Assembly: GCA_039000515.1 (NCBI GenBank)
Contig: JBCFYV010011135.1
Coordinates: 7,898,490-7,962,489, forward strand
Length of the DNA: 64,000 nucleotides
Direction of reading: 5' to 3'
From: Timema cristinae
Lineage: Eukaryota > Arthropoda > Insecta > Phasmatodea > Timematidae
In this document: positions 32,690-43,414 of the stretch, one piece after another
Layout of the letters: every line of letters begins with the position of its first letter
Numbering within the stretch: the stretch's first letter is position 1
Notes under the pieces: model-generated
What the model was told of the DNA's origin: nothing
The model's input: the letters and a program-made list of their open reading frames with translations, nothing else
The model's database searches: none
Translations under genes and position numbers: made by a program

Positions 32690-33060
32690 ACCCCCCCTGA
32701 AAAAATAAGTGGAACATTTATGACACTTATTTGTCTTAGGTGGTGACTACCCTAACACTAGTTATTAGATAAGTCTGGCAGGGTAACTACAATAGTCTGT
32801 GCCTGCATAGGTATGGAGGGTACAATGTTAGGCGCAGGCCTACTAAAACATTTAACTAATGACCCTTTAAAATTAAAGACTACTACAGCTACAATAATAA
32901 CCAATACAACAGGTGTGATAGTTGAGCCTAAGATTATAGACAAAGGTTTAGGACTTTCCTTTAAGCTATGGGCCCTAATTTTCTCTACTACTTGGTTAAA
33001 ATCAACTGGATTGCTTGTTGCTTAACAAAGGTATCAATCTCGTTCACTAATTCCCTGGAA
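32690..33060 (-). pseudogene. Env-like C-terminal remnant with a membrane segment
   Basis: The minus-strand frame 32758-32943 carries one strong hydrophobic stretch of about 20 residues, followed by a basic cytoplasmic-like tail. Upstream, in another frame, lies a polar helical stretch. The position, next to the polypurine tract and 3' LTR, is where errantivirus-type env genes end. There are at least one frame change and two in-frame stops between the pieces. A transmembrane tail at this place is seen; calling it env is inference. Confidence 0.45.
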
Positions 33061-33850
33061 AAATTAACATTTTCCGGAACTATTTAAAATTTGATTCGAA
33101 CTTTAAGTTTCCTAATTTTGGAATATACATCAAGGGCAAAATTATTTTGAAAATATAATGTACCATGAACTGAAGCTAATACTTTGAAATCACTGCTACT
33201 CATGTCGCAGTTACTAAATTGAACAGTTTATTGTTTTCCACATTTAATTCCATTAAATCGAATCTACCACTACTGTAAAACTGTTATCAGATAAGATGAG
33301 GTTTCCTGTCCTTTCAAACAGGACTCCACTCGGTGATTTACTAATTTTGTGCTTCACTTAGCAATTGAAAACACACAAAAATAAAACACTAAAACAACCA
33401 TTTTAATGGCGCTTCCTGAGGTTATACGAATGAGAGGGGCACTCCGATGACGTTGGGGGGTGGGTGACCTTCTTCCTCCTGGCAGGCTGGTTCTACCACG
33501 TGACTGGATGGGGTCGACTGGCATCGAACCTCGAACCGCTGCTAGGGCCCCACGTGACTTACTAGCGTCCTCGGGAACCAGTGGTGTCTTCCGCGGACGA
33601 CCTCTCGGCCGCACCTCCGTGTCGCTGTTACAAGGTACAGGAATAACTTACCCAAATATGGCTTAACGCTATTTGTGTGAACAATAACTGTGCGAAAGGC
33701 AGCTTTACCTTAATTGTTACCGTGACAACACTTCTAACACTAAATATGGTCCTTTATACTGGAGTTGGAATTTCTTTATTTGACCACATTTTATAACTGG
33801 ATTAGAAAGATACACTAAGTCTCAACTCTGTATTTGGGTACAACACTCTT
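33061..33850. other. LTR-element interior without recognisable coding
   Basis: Between the reverse-transcriptase piece and the env-like tail, where RNase H, integrase and most of env should be. A minus-strand frame (33354-33614) is arginine- and proline-rich and has no recognised motif. The lack of about 2 to 3 kb compared with a full element suggests internal deletion. Confidence 0.5.
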
Positions 33851-33854
33851 CTTG

Positions 33855-34235
33855 TTATAACTGACCCGCCTGTTGTTGGAACGCTAGGTGATTTATCTTC
33901 TTGACAATTTTCCACACACCTTGCAGTTTTTCAGCATGTTCTACCGTGTCCTTGCTAAATATTATTATGTCATCTAGGTAAACTAGTGTTTGGGTAGGTG
34001 TTAACCCATACAATATACCATCCATCAGTCTTTGGAACGTAGCCGGGGCATTTCTGAGATCAAAAGGCATTCTAAAACATTTGTACACCCCTGTTGTAGT
34101 TATAAAAGACGTTTTCGCTTGGACGTCGGGATGAACACATAGTTGTGTATAGCCACTAGTCATGTCCAGGCACGAAAAAGACTTTACACTTAGACATGTT
34201 TCCCATATTTGTTTCTCTGGTTGCATGAGACGCAT
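33855..34235 (-). pseudogene. Gypsy-type reverse transcriptase, partial
   Basis: The frame of 126 codons includes the palm blocks of Ty3/gypsy reverse transcriptase: a D-x-x-S/T-G-Y-x-Q-L block, F-x-x-M-P-F with N-A-P-A-T-F-Q-R-L-M, and the catalytic YLDD (about 33969-33980). Both catalytic aspartates are present. The frame is closed by stops on both sides of the conserved core, and the thumb/connection part is missing. Confidence 0.85.
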
Positions 34236-34259
34236 CGTTGAACGTAGTTATCTACATCG

Positions 34260-35060
34260 TGACGTCGATTCGGCCACCAGTGCTTCCTGTCACCCTGTAG
34301 TTCGTCGTTCTCTTACCGCTGTGACTGGCTAAAACTGAGTCATGACATTCTTTTAACACATCGTCACGTTTTGACTCAGGTATCACAATGCGTTTACCAT
34401 ACTGTTCTGAAAGTAACTACTTCTGGAAACTTGGGTTGTTCCTCCAATTTTGACAATCGGCATCTTGTAATTGTTGCTGTATCAGGTCCTCTTGGGTACT
34501 GAGTTCAATGCTTCTTATTTTCCTACTTAGTCCATCAGCATATGTTCTTATCTTCCTCCAACAAGTGATCTAGTTTTGATTCAATGAAGCTTCGAATTTA
34601 GGGGTTGTAAATCTCCTTAACCTCACAAGCTCGTACAACTTTATTTCACCCTTACCCTGAAGTAATACAAGGTCCGTGGCATACAAACTTTCACATAAGT
34701 TTTTTTCACAACAGATGACGTCATCTTTATTTATATAACAAACGCTAGCAAATACCGCCCCTTGTGGCATTTGGACAGCCACAGGGCTCGTGTTGACAAC
34801 ACTTATAGGAACTCTGACCTTGTTCCCCGCCTTTATGGCACACTAATACTTCTAGCCACATAACAGTGTTTATCTTCCAGTGTATCGCTTTGTATAACTG
34901 GTTCTACTAAAAGTAACTTTTCGTCAACAAATTCTGGGAGTTTAACTTCAGCTTGAATTACCTTTCTTGCGCCCGGGGGCATTTTTTCAGCATGTATTAA
35001 ACGTACTAGAACCGGAACCATTTCCACGCGCAGGATGAGGTAGCTAATCTCATATTTATT
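34260..35060 (-). pseudogene. LTR-element pol spacer, broken frames
   Basis: Minus-strand frames 34570-34782 and 34833-35027 have the composition of the region between protease and reverse transcriptase (E/K/V-rich, short beta-like blocks such as VPVLVRLIHAEKMPPGARKV). No single conserved domain is named with certainty. Confidence 0.5.
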
Positions 35061-35339
35061 ACTGCATTAGTCCGTTGGGGCCTATTTCGGCTCTTGTTCC
35101 TAAATCATAAGATTTATGACGAAGGTTCAACTCCGTTTTTCTACGTTAATAGACGCTGGTTTTTCAACAAGAAATCCAACCCAAGTATGCCCTCATAGAA
35201 GTGCAATGCATTTACAACCTGTACATTTACTAATAGCTATCGAGGTTTAACTTGATAGTCACAGATTTTTCTCCCAAATTTGAAATTTTCGTCCGCCTAG
35301 ACCTGCAATTTCGTACTTAGGCTTGGAAATATTCTTATT

Positions 35340-35420
35340 TCCCACAACTTCTTGCCACATTACTGAAACTTGAGCTCCTGTATCGACTAACAACTGCATT
35401 GCTTTCCCTCATAGTTTGCA
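35340..35420 (-). pseudogene. Retropepsin-type protease active site
   Basis: Minus-strand reading gives AMQLLVDTGAQVS, the D-T-G-A signature of retroviral-type aspartic protease (DTGA at 35373-35384), followed by a V-M-W block. It is placed between gag and reverse transcriptase as expected. Confidence 0.75.
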
Positions 35421-35474
35421 AGAACTATAAGCTCTTCTACCCCTAGAGTCTTCACTGTCAGCGAGTACAGACGA

Positions 35475-35720
35475 TTATTTACAGGGGGTCGTGGCTTGGC
35501 CCAATCCCTTGATCGTTTGGGGAGGTTTCCTCCCTTCAAACCTTTTCCTACAAAACTTGGCTATATGTCCCTTGGCCTGACAATGAAACAAACCAACATG
35601 TTGAATTGGACAAGTTTTAGCTAAATGACCGTATCTCCTAAATTTGTGACATTTAAACTCAGCGTAGCTCGTGAAAACACGTTTTTCAGTTATTCTGTCT
35701 TCATCTGGTCGACGGTTCAT
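35475..35720 (-). pseudogene. LTR-element gag, nucleocapsid with two degenerate zinc knuckles
   Basis: Two CX2CX4HX4C-like motifs lie in tandem, CHKFRRYGHLAKTC and LFHCQAKGHIAKFC. In the first the second cysteine is phenylalanine; in the second the first cysteine is leucine. The histidine and last cysteine are retained in both. Loss of one cysteine in each knuckle shows decay or sequence error. Confidence 0.75.
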
Positions 35721-35743
35721 TTCTACTATGTCTACTGCTGATT

Positions 35744-36423
35744 CTATTCGTCCTGGAACGATTTAGGTTTGGAAGGCCGTGTCAGTCTACCTAATTCCCC
35801 GGACAAGTCGTTTAGAAAAGCATCTAACGCTCTCTGGTCCACCTCAAACTTTATTGCAGCATTGCCCTCTTCACTCTCCCCTAAATCATACGTATTGACG
35901 TTGATTTTTCTTATTCTATCCGCGAATTGCTCTATAGTTTCATCCGAACGTACTTGCTTCGGGTCAACTGTTCTCGGTAACACCTAGTAGTATTCTTCCT
36001 CTTAAAACGCTTTACCAGCTCTTGTTTCAGGGCTTCATAAGTCATAGCTTCCTTACATTCACTATGCGACAAGGTAAAATCCTGTGCTTCACCTGAAACC
36101 CGTAATTTGGCTATTGCTAATTTTTCACTATCAGTCCACCCACATAGTTCTGCTGACTGCTCTAACTTTGCGAAAAAGGTATACACACTATCCTCTGCTC
36201 TGCCTTGAAATAATGGTATACTAGAAATAAGCGAGAAATTCCTAACATACATGGTGGCTGTTATGGATTCGTTTCCCTGACTAGTATTAGCAGCATGGTT
36301 TGTACGTTCTTGCCTTAAAGTTTCGTTTTCTGCTTTTAAATCATGAATTTGTGTCATTAAAAGATCTATGGCTGTTTGTAAGTCGAAATCTCGTCCTTCT
36401 AATCTTACTAGAGGGGTAGCCAT
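35744..36423 (-). pseudogene. LTR-element gag, capsid part in two frames
   Basis: Starts with ATG at 36423. A coiled-coil-like leader (LLMTQIHDLKAENETLRQER) precedes capsid blocks such as FQGRAEDSVYTFFAKLEQSA and LRVSGEAQDF, and Y-E-A-L-K-Q-E-L-V-K-R-F. These are the Retrotrans_gag pattern. The track continues in another frame from 35983 (QVRSDETIEQFADRIRKIN). The two frames overlap at 35932-35983. Confidence 0.8.
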
Positions 36424-36967
36424 AATGACAATTTTGCAATTTAATAGTTTAAATTTTGGAATTATTTGTCCGAATATAACAATGAAACTTTAGAATTTTA
36501 AATACATCCTAAATAATAATTGAACACACAAAATAGGCTACACCATATGAAAGCAGTACAATTCCCTACCTTGGTGTTGTTGTTGTGGTGGTGGTGGGTG
36601 ACGTTGGTGACGTCACTACTGACAGTTCCAGCTGGTTGAGATTGCTGACTTATCTTCTTTCTCGATGCTGGTTCCTTCCATCCTGACAACAGCTGATTTA
36701 CGCACACACGCGTTATCGCTCCGTTCGTGCCTCGCGGTACAAAGTTTTATCAGTTCGTATCGCATTTCTTCCACGCCTAGCATAATCAAGCTAGTAGCAC
36801 ACGTAACTTTTAACCAACTAATATTGACATCAGTTTTAGAATGTTTTACTTATGTCCCGACATGTTATCACTTAACATCACTTTGGTATCACTCGAAAAG
36901 TCCCGATTCCCACATCTGTCATCACTTTATACTTGCAAAGTCCCGATCCTTACTTCTGACGCCAATT
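36424..36967 (-). other. LTR-element leader with primer-binding site candidate
   Basis: Between gag ATG and the right LTR. Adjacent to the LTR the minus strand reads AATTGGCGTCAGAAGTAAGG, a TGGCG-type primer-binding site as in many gypsy-group elements. No other feature was seen. Confidence 0.55.
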
Positions 36968-37560
36968 TGTAGCCTCCCCCTTTATTTGGTGTGCCCCGAT
37001 AGCCAACCCTAACTACTAACTACCGGGACACCCTAGGGGGTGTTACATGGACAGGATGGACCCCGAGCGGTAGGGGTTGGGATTGATGGTATGTGGGGAA
37101 TGAGGCTAGCAAGTTTATCCCAATGAGCTGTTTATTTCTCCAAACAGTTACTACGCTACTACATCGATATTACGAAATTCCCCGTGACGAGGGAACACTC
37201 ACGATAACGGAACCCGTGACACTACTTATGAACCCGGGATCGACTCTCAAGCCGGTGTGAACCGACTAGACTACATGTTAACTAGTTCATTATCTCCCAG
37301 CGAGCCGACTACCGTCCTCACAGCATCGCTGCCAACCAACAACTCCGTGTGTTCTTCTCACACACATCACAAGTCGATCCCAGTTCTCACGAGTCCAAGG
37401 TCCATTCATCGCCAGAATTCGCTCGTCAACAGGATGAAGCTATATGAGCTAGAGGCTGTTCTCAACAGGAAGGCAACCCAATACTTTTGACTACCAAGGA
37501 AATGTATCAGCGTGGGCTAACTTCCTGCCAGAACAAACCTTACATTATTATGCTCTTACA
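36968..37560 (-). repeat. LTR (5' LTR in element orientation)
   Basis: Plus strand starts TGTAGCCTCCCCC and ends TGCTCTTACA. It matches the left LTR with few differences. The plus-strand frame 37257-37490 and the similar one at 32377-32568 are LTR artefacts. Confidence 0.92.
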
Positions 37561-38135
37561 ATACATACATACACACATACATACATATACACATATATAC
37601 ATACATACATACATACATACACACATACATACATACATACGTACACACATACATAAATATATACATATATACATACATACATACATACACACATACATAC
37701 ATACATACATACATACATACATACATACATACATACATACATACATACAAACGTACATACATACACACATACATACACACATACACACATACATACATAC
37801 ATACATACATACATACATACACATACATACATACATACATACATACACACATACATACATACATACACATACACACATACACACACAATACACTAACATA
37901 CATACACTACATAACACATACATACATACATACACACATACACACATACACACACATACATACATACATACATACATACACAACATACACACACATACAT
38001 ACATACATACACACATACACACTACACACATACATACACACATACATACATACACATACATCATACATACATACATACACATACTACAACATCACATACA
38101 TACATACAAAACATCATACATACACTACATACAAA
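37561..38135. repeat. (CATA)n microsatellite, right flank of the LTR element
   Basis: Begins directly at the LTR end with ATACATACATACAC and runs about 575 bases with increasing interruptions. It is the other half of the array at 31591. Confidence 0.95.
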
Positions 38136-38500
38136 ATCAGCTGTAGCTGACGTAATTACTCACTAACTTCCATGCAGTTTCCAGAGTCGTGAGTATAATG
38201 TTGTTTGTTTAAAGTATGCATGTATTGAGGGATGTGGATAGGAGTATGCCTATGTATGTATGTGTATACATGTGTGTAGATGTGTGGGTGTGTGTTATAT
38301 TAGGGAATTAGGTAATATAAATCTCTCCCTAACCAATTCCACAAGAACTTAATTGGCCCTCAGTTGGGGAACATTAACATGCCTGCTCAACAATTTTAGT
38401 AACTCGAAAGTTTATTGCAGCACTTACAAAAGTACGCCACTAATCCCTATTTTGAGCTAGTCCTAACCAGTCCCCTTCAACAAACCCTCTCGCTGTCTTG
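38136..38500. other. Intron sequence, no gene
   Basis: A TG/GT-rich stretch (TGTATGTATGTGTATACATG at about 38254) continues the microsatellite composition. Nothing else was recognised. Confidence 0.3.
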
Positions 38501-38608
38501 ATATAGCTATATCCAACCCACTTCATTACACATTATACATATCTTGAGCTAGTTCTATCCAGTCCACCTCATTACACCCTATCCATATCTAAAGTCAGTT
38601 CCCTCCAG
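38500..38608. repeat. About 47-bp minisatellite, left part
   Basis: Units contain CAGTCCACCTCATTACACCC and TATCCATATCT followed by AGTTCCCTC. The same unit resumes at 40675, so the 2066-bp element is inserted in this array. Confidence 0.75.
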
Positions 38609-40674
38609 TGTAACGGTTCCCGTCACATGGACCTCTCCTCCGATAATTAGCCTTGCCCGCTAAATAAATGATTTGTCTATTGTGGTAGCATTCCCACAGG
38701 AGTCGAATACTTCATGTGATGCGTGGACGTTAACGGTGCCTACTTAGGCCACGTGGCGCTACAGTACATCCGACAGCGCTATGAACTATCCGTGGCCTGC
38801 GTGAGAACCTGATCGGTGAACTGTGGTTGATTTATATGAGAAGAGTTTGAGTCAGTGTTTCACGGTACGGATTCGTGTGTGTACGTGTGTTGGACTTGAA
38901 CGCCTGGGTTGTGAAGACCCTCTGTCTCCGTGGGGAGGATTTGGAGCGAGGTTTTGCGGCAGGGGTAAGGTAGACCTATTCATATTAATTAATCCTTATC
39001 ATATGTACGGTCTATTTCAACTTTCAGAGTGATTTTATTCTGATAATGTTTACATAGTTGCACCCGTTCTAATGGGATAGTAGTGAAATAATGGGCCGGT
39101 CGGGAAGGGGGAAAACTACTTGGCGTGAGGCTGGGTAGTATTAAAACTCCCCTTCAGTGATTAATTTAGGTGTTAATTAGGTTAATGACATTCTTTCTAA
39201 ACGTTAATATGTTTCTAATTGGTGTCTGTAATGGATAGCTATGTGGTAATGTTTTGGGGATCAATTTATGTGATGTCAACTAGTTGGGAGTGATCACTTA
39301 TAATTTTTCTAATTACTATAGAATAGGATTAGATTGTTCACTTATAATTTTTTTTTCTAATTGCACTACTGGTATGATAAATACATAATGAGTCAGAACA
39401 CAAGTTTGTTATTAGTATACTCATATTACCAGACAGACAGTTTTGGAGCAGTAACTTAGAATTTTGAGTCCTATAATGTGGGGGCTTTGAATGTTAGTGG
39501 TATTTATAACTTTTGAAGGTACGGTTAAATTGTAAATATCTTTGTAAAGAGAGGTTATATTTTTGGTTGGATCCATTCTACATATATATGGGGTTTGTAG
39601 GGTCTGGGTTCGACGTCTGGGGCCGGGAGTTTGGTTCCCGGACTGTGTACGGCCAACCACGGACCACATCAGCGGTACTCCTTCACTGGTTGCATACCCG
39701 GGGCTAGTGACCAGAGGCACTCACGAGTGGCCGACCAACTGGACACCCCTGAGGTTCCACGTGGAGTGTGTGGTTACGCGCAGGACTCGCATGTGTTCTT
39801 TTTTTTTTCTCGCAAAGACGGTGGTATTTGAAGATGGACTTTAGATGGAACTATTTTAGAAAGTGACTGTTGTGCCTATTGAAGAGTAGCGTTAGGTTTA
39901 GTTAATATGTGCACTTTAATTTATTTTTATTTTTTTGCAGTGGACACTCGCAGCTCCAAATGTTTATATTTCCTGGAGTATGTCAATAAATTCTTTTCCG
40001 TGATAAATTTGTAAAGTAGTCTACTATTTATTTTAAACTAACCTATTAATGTTTCTACTTTTATTATCACTATTTAAATAATTATATGCTTCACACATTC
40101 CATTCATGCGTAGAACTTGAATCTATTGTCTAATGAAATTAAGACGAAAGCTTAACCAAACATTTAGTTGGAAATCTTTTAACCAAAATAATGTGTGAAT
40201 TTAAAATTGAGATAAGGAATACATTTTTTTATAGCCTGATTTTTTTGTGTAAGCCCTCCTGGCTTATTGAACATTATTTGTTTTGTTAACTATTACAGTG
40301 ACCCTAGGAACCCATTTTTCGGGGTTGGGATAACTCTAATCTATATTAGGAATTATCAGGTATGGCAGATGTGATCATGGTAAACCCATGAAGGCCTATG
40401 GGTTTAATAGGGAACCTCGTTGCCTTCCAAGCAGTTTATCTCTGACCGAGAGGTCCCTTATTTGTCCTGGTCTACCTTACGAGGGGGAGTGTTGATCTTC
40501 ATATCTACATCTGGCGACTGAACGAATTTCCTCGTTAAGGTTCAGACTCACTATCGCTAACGAGGTGGCGCCCAACAATAAACACTCTCTTGGGTCGACC
40601 TTGAACATGGGGTGACCATTACAAATAGCTCTATGACCACGCCCTTCTCCACTGATGTGACGCGGGAGGTGACA
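38609..40674. mobile_element. 2066-bp TG...CA insertion, probable solo LTR
   Basis: Starts TGTAACGGTTCCCGTCACAT and ends GATGTGACGCGGGAGGTGACA, a short imperfect inverted repeat. Flanked by the 4-bp repeat CCAG (38605-38608 and 40675-40678). On both sides the same minisatellite continues. Internal sequence is GC-rich in part, has AATAAA near 39980, and has no long conserved frame. TG...CA ends with a 4-bp duplication fit a solo LTR, though 2 kb is long. A TGGCGCCCAAC motif at about 40567 resembles a tRNA-Lys primer site and is unexplained inside a solo LTR. Confidence 0.6.
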
Positions 40675-40850
40675 CCAGTCCCCCTCATTACACCATATCC
40701 ATATCTAGAGCTAGTTCCCTCCAATTCATCTTATTACACCCTATTTATATCTAGAGCTAGTAACCTCCAGTCCACCTCATTGCATGCTACCATATCTTGA
40801 TATTGTTATATCCTGTCCACCTCATTACACCCTATTTCTTTCTCTTTAAG
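40675..40850. repeat. About 47-bp minisatellite, right part
   Basis: Resumes with CCAGTCCCCCTCATTACACC, then ATATCCATATCTAGAGCTAG and two further diverged units. Confidence 0.75.
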
Positions 40851-41344
40851 TTCCTTTATAATGTTATCCTCTCATCTGCTTTAGACCTTCTCAATGGTCT
40901 TTTCCTATTTAATTGAACTGTCAATACTTTTAACGTGGTTCTAGTTTTTCGACTCATGCTGCATATCCTGCCTACCGTAAACTGTGAAAGTTTATTATCC
41001 TTACAATGTCTAGTTATGAACATTAGGGGCTGTAACTCATCATAATGTAACCTCCTCCACTCTCAATTATCTTCATCACCTTTTAGGCTAAATATGTTTA
41101 TGGGTACTTGGTCTTCGAACATCCTAAATGTCTTTTACTCAAGTGTTATAACGGTGTGTCTGGGATACTTTAATTTGTATCCTAGTCTGTGGAAATATTA
41201 GCCAGTACTAATATACCATTGCCCAAGGGATGCCAGAATGGACAGCACTAATAAATGTACAATGTACAGTACATCCTTTCCATGAAGGCTCTTTCCATGT
41301 CTCTATGAAATGAGGTGATGATGGTAGTGAACCAATGAATATCT
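40851..41344. other. Intron sequence, no gene
   Basis: AT-rich without recognisable repeat or frame. Confidence 0.3.
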
Positions 41345-41478
41345 TAACCTAACTTAAACCTAGTGACCATATTATTCCCATTTCGAGAACAATCATACAG
41401 TTCAAGTAGGTAATCGAAACTGGGACCTCAAGGTCAACAGCCAGGTGCTATGACCACCATACCACAAGGCCATTTATA
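41345..41478 (-). repeat. SINE E, tRNA-like head
   Basis: On the minus strand: GGCCTTGTGGTATGGTGGTC (A-box region), then GAGGTCCCAGTTTCGATTAC (B-box region). A second copy with the same head layout lies at 44140-44290. Confidence 0.5.
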
Positions 41479-41811
41479 GACCATGTTTAACAACCATAAA
41501 TAGTAAATAGGTAAAACTGTCGAATTATATATTCTGTGTTGTTTAGTTTAGTTTTTAATTTAACGCCGACTCCAAAAACTTCAAATTTAAAGAAGATTAG
41601 AAATAAAAAATATTTGTAGTGTGTTTTCTTAAGTCAGTTTGATTTTAGTGTAATAGTATTATTTGTTGACAACAGGTGAGATGTTAGCACACCAAATATC
41701 TAATACTATAGTTTAAAAACCAATATTAACCAAAAACTATACTTTCACTTTCTTAAGGGCCCTCCTTAAAGTAACCATACTTCTACAACCTTGACGACTA
41801 TCATGTTTTCA

Positions 41812-42880
41812 GGCTGCATATGGACTCAACCTTGTTAAGATTGGTTGTGAAGACAGGTTGTCAGATCCGACTCATGTTGGTGTACTAACTCAGCCTTGTT
41901 AAGATTGGTTGTGAAGGCAGGTTGTAACTCAGCTCCTTGTTGGTGTACTAACTCAGCCCTGTTTAGATTGATTGTGAAGGCAGGTTGTAACTCAGCTTCT
42001 TGTTGGTGTACTAACTCAGCCTTGTTAAGATTGGTTGTGAAGGCAGGTTGTAACTCAGCTCCTTGTTGGTGTACTAACTCAGCCCTGTTTAGATTGGTTG
42101 TGAAGGCAGGTTGTAACTCAGCTCCTTGTTGGTGTACTAACTCAGCCCTGTTAAGATTGGTTGTGAAGGCAGGTTGTAACTCAGCTCCTTGTTGGTGTAC
42201 TAACTCAGCCCTGTTTAGATTGGTTGTGAAGGCAGGTTGTAACTCAGCTCCTTGTTGGTGTACTAACTCAGCCCTGTTAAGATTGGTTGTGAAGGCAGGT
42301 TGTAACTCAGCTCCTTGTTGGTGTACTAACTCAGCCCTGTTAAGATTGGTTGTGAAGGCAGGTTGTAACTCAGCTCCTTGTTGGTGTACTAACTCAGCCC
42401 TGTTTAGATTGGTTGTGAAGGCAGGTTGTAACTCAGCTCCTTGTTGGTGTACTAACTCAGCCCTGTTTAGATTGGTTGTGAAGGCAGGTTGTAACTCAGC
42501 TCCTTGTTGGTGTACTAACTCAGCCCTGTTAAGATTGGTTGTGAAGGCAGGTTGTAACTCAGCTCCTTGTTGGTGTACTAACTCAGCCCTGTTAAGATTG
42601 GTTGTGAAGGCAGGTTGTAACTCAGCTCCTTGTTGGTGTACTAACTCAGCCTTGTTAAGATTGGTTGTGAAGGCAGGTTGTAACTCAGCTCCTTGTTGGT
42701 GTACTAACTCAGCCCTGTTTAGATTGGTTGTGAAGGCAGGTTGTAACTCAGCTCCTTGTTGGTGTACTAACTCAGCCCTGTTAAGATTGGTTGTGAAGGC
42801 AGGTTGTAACTCAGCTCCTTGTTGGTGTACTAACTCAGCCCTGTTTAGATTGATTGTGAAGGCAGGTTGTCAGAGCTCCA
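41812..42880. repeat. 63-bp minisatellite (about 17 copies)
   Basis: The unit is CTCAGCCCTGTTAAGATTGG followed by TTGTGAAGGCAGGTTGTAAC and TCAGCTCCTTGTTGGTGTACTAA (split here for length). TTAAGA and TTTAGA variants alternate irregularly. Because 63 is divisible by three and the unit has no stop in one frame, a 337-codon open frame results (21-residue repeats with four cysteines). There is no signal peptide or homology, so I treat it as non-coding. Confidence 0.93.
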
Positions 42881-43151
42881 TTAATGATGGATGTGTTTTC
42901 TCATATTGAACGAAGGACATAAAGTTATTGATAATATGACACAACACAGTTCTAACCGATTCTAACCAGCATAATACAACTCAATCTAACCTAGCCTAAC
43001 CTAAGCTATGGCACAGCACGATCCTAAGTATATGCAAAATGAGATATTAAGATTTTAGTTTGTTCGTGGGGTCAAATTAGTACTAGGGCTGGGGCCGGAA
43101 TAATACTGCTAAAAGATTGGTGGTGTCAGATTCTCATTTCCTCGTTTTCAG

Positions 43152-43402
43152 ACCGCAAACGATGCCGGAGTACGAATGTTTAGGAACCCAGAAGTGATGG
43201 AGACCATTCCCGGTGTAATGACGATGCGCAAGGGTCCGTATGCGTACTGCACAACCAGATTCTTAATTGAACGACTGATAAAGAGAACTTTCACCGCATC
43301 AGAGTTCTGCAACATGGACTACATTCCTCTAGATCATGCCAGGGTATTGCTTTCCATGACAGTCGCCAAAAACTCACAATACAGAGAATTGTTCGATTAT
43401 GG
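43152..43402 (+). CDS. Ir75: IR exon, ligand-binding lobe S2
   Basis: The acceptor CTCGTTTTCAG ends at 43151 in phase 0, matching the M3 exon. It reads TANDAGVRMFRNPEVMETIP, then RKGPYAYCTTRFLIERLIK, TFTASEFCNMDYIPLDHAR and KNSQYRELFDYG. The pattern G-P-Y-A-Y...F..x-E-F-C-x-M-x-x-I-P...K-x-S-x-Y-x-x-L-F is typical for IR75-type S2 lobes. The donor ATGG|GTAAGT at 43403 leaves two bases. Confidence 0.9.
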
Positions 43403-43414
43403 GTAAGTGAAAAA

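Larger units (their letters stand above)
32090..37560 (-). mobile_element. Gypsy-like LTR retrotransposon, decayed, with env-like remnant
   Basis: Two LTRs of 597 and 593 bases, about 95% alike by eye, bound a 4.28-kb interior read on the minus strand: gag, protease, part of reverse transcriptase, a deleted region, then an env-like end. The primer-binding-site candidate TGGCGTCAGAAGTAAGG adjoins the right LTR, and the polypurine tract CAGGGGGGGTGGG adjoins the left LTR. A 4-bp duplication ATAC flanks the element, but its significance is weak in a CATA repeat. RNase H and integrase were not found. The interior is shorter than usual for this group and full of frame breaks. Confidence 0.88.

Noticed and set aside
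38609..40674. Cut-and-paste transposon because of the inverted ends
   Set aside because: The inverted match is short and begins with TG...CA, and the 4-bp duplication fits an LTR at least as well; left as probable solo LTR.
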